Shown piece by piece: positions 32,083 through 32,154 of a stretch of 32,154 bases of DNA; within the stretch, counting starts at the first letter, position 1, and the number at the start of each line of letters is the position of its first letter. The DNA lies in contig JAFIGG010000040.1 in the NCBI GenBank assembly GCA_020831485.1, positions 1 through 32,154 on the forward strand, written 5' to 3'. Origin of the DNA: Opitutales bacterium (lineage in GTDB: Bacteria; Verrucomicrobiota; Verrucomicrobiia; Opitutales; Oceanipulchritudinaceae). Below the pieces are notes generated by a model that saw only the letters and a program-made list of their open reading frames with translations, did no database searches and was not told where the DNA came from. The position numbers and the translations under genes are program-made.

Positions 32083-32154
32083 TCAGTCAATAGTCCGGCA
32101 GTGGTGCGACCAATAAATTTTTTCACTTTTGCCATAGCGGATTGCCAGCGCCAT

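Noticed and set aside
31986-32135. 50-residue N-terminal extension of NrfH
   Set aside because: The extra residues do not resemble NrfH N-termini, and the DNA contains a perfect inverted repeat typical of a regulatory region.

Overview
The window is GC-rich, tightly packed bacterial chromosome with about 19 protein genes and no rRNA, tRNA, CRISPR array, transposase or phage gene that I can see. A CMP-KDO synthetase (kdsB) and periplasmic multihaem cytochromes point to a Gram-negative cell envelope. Three features together suggest the PVC superphylum, most likely Verrucomicrobiota (Opitutae-like): Ser/Thr kinases fused to PEGA and formylglycine-generating-enzyme-like domains, a fused ResB/CcsA haem lyase, and a heparinase-like lyase next to an SSS transporter. 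This placement is inferred from gene content, not from a phylogenetic marker.

Layout. (1) 1-1172, minus: the gdhA 5' part, running off the left edge, divergent from (2) 1254-3899, plus: an 881-residue PEP/pyruvate-binding protein with a degenerate KaiC/RecA-like N-terminus. A tandem GC-rich hairpin repeat follows (3908-4001). (3) 4091-5311, plus: iron-type alcohol dehydrogenase, convergent with (4) a minus-strand operon thiG-thiH-thiS-beta-CASP hydrolase (8926 down to 5368). thiGHS make the thiamine thiazole moiety; the hydrolase start is fused to the end of thiS. (5) 9062-9793: kdsB, divergent from thiG, then an array of 7-bp repeats (9802-9879). (6) 9923-19259: two paralogous membrane Ser/Thr kinases of about 1035 residues (9923-13027 and 14863-17985), separated by a CPBP membrane protease gene (minus) and a polyprenyl diphosphate synthase gene (plus). 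The second kinase is followed by a membrane protein with two cytosolic zinc ribbons. (7) 19261-20280, minus: aldo/keto reductase.

(8) 20397-26676, plus: a translationally coupled operon of a secreted heparinase II/III-like protein, an M14 metallopeptidase-like protein and a sodium:solute symporter. It looks like a catabolic unit for an anionic glycan or glycopeptide. (9) 26769-32154: a fused cytochrome c haem lyase (ccsBA, plus) overlapping tail to tail with nrfHA (minus), the pentahaem ammonia-forming nitrite reductase and its tetrahaem quinol dehydrogenase. NrfA carries the CXXCK haem site that needs specialised haem attachment, so the neighbouring ccsBA may be its dedicated lyase. A perfect inverted repeat upstream of nrfH is a candidate operator. 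NrfHA together with ThiH (the radical-SAM, anaerobic-type route to dehydroglycine) fits a facultatively or strictly anaerobic lifestyle.

The least explained parts are the twin kinase locus with its 7-bp repeat array, the PPDK-like protein lacking a phosphohistidine domain, and the heparinase/M14/symporter operon.
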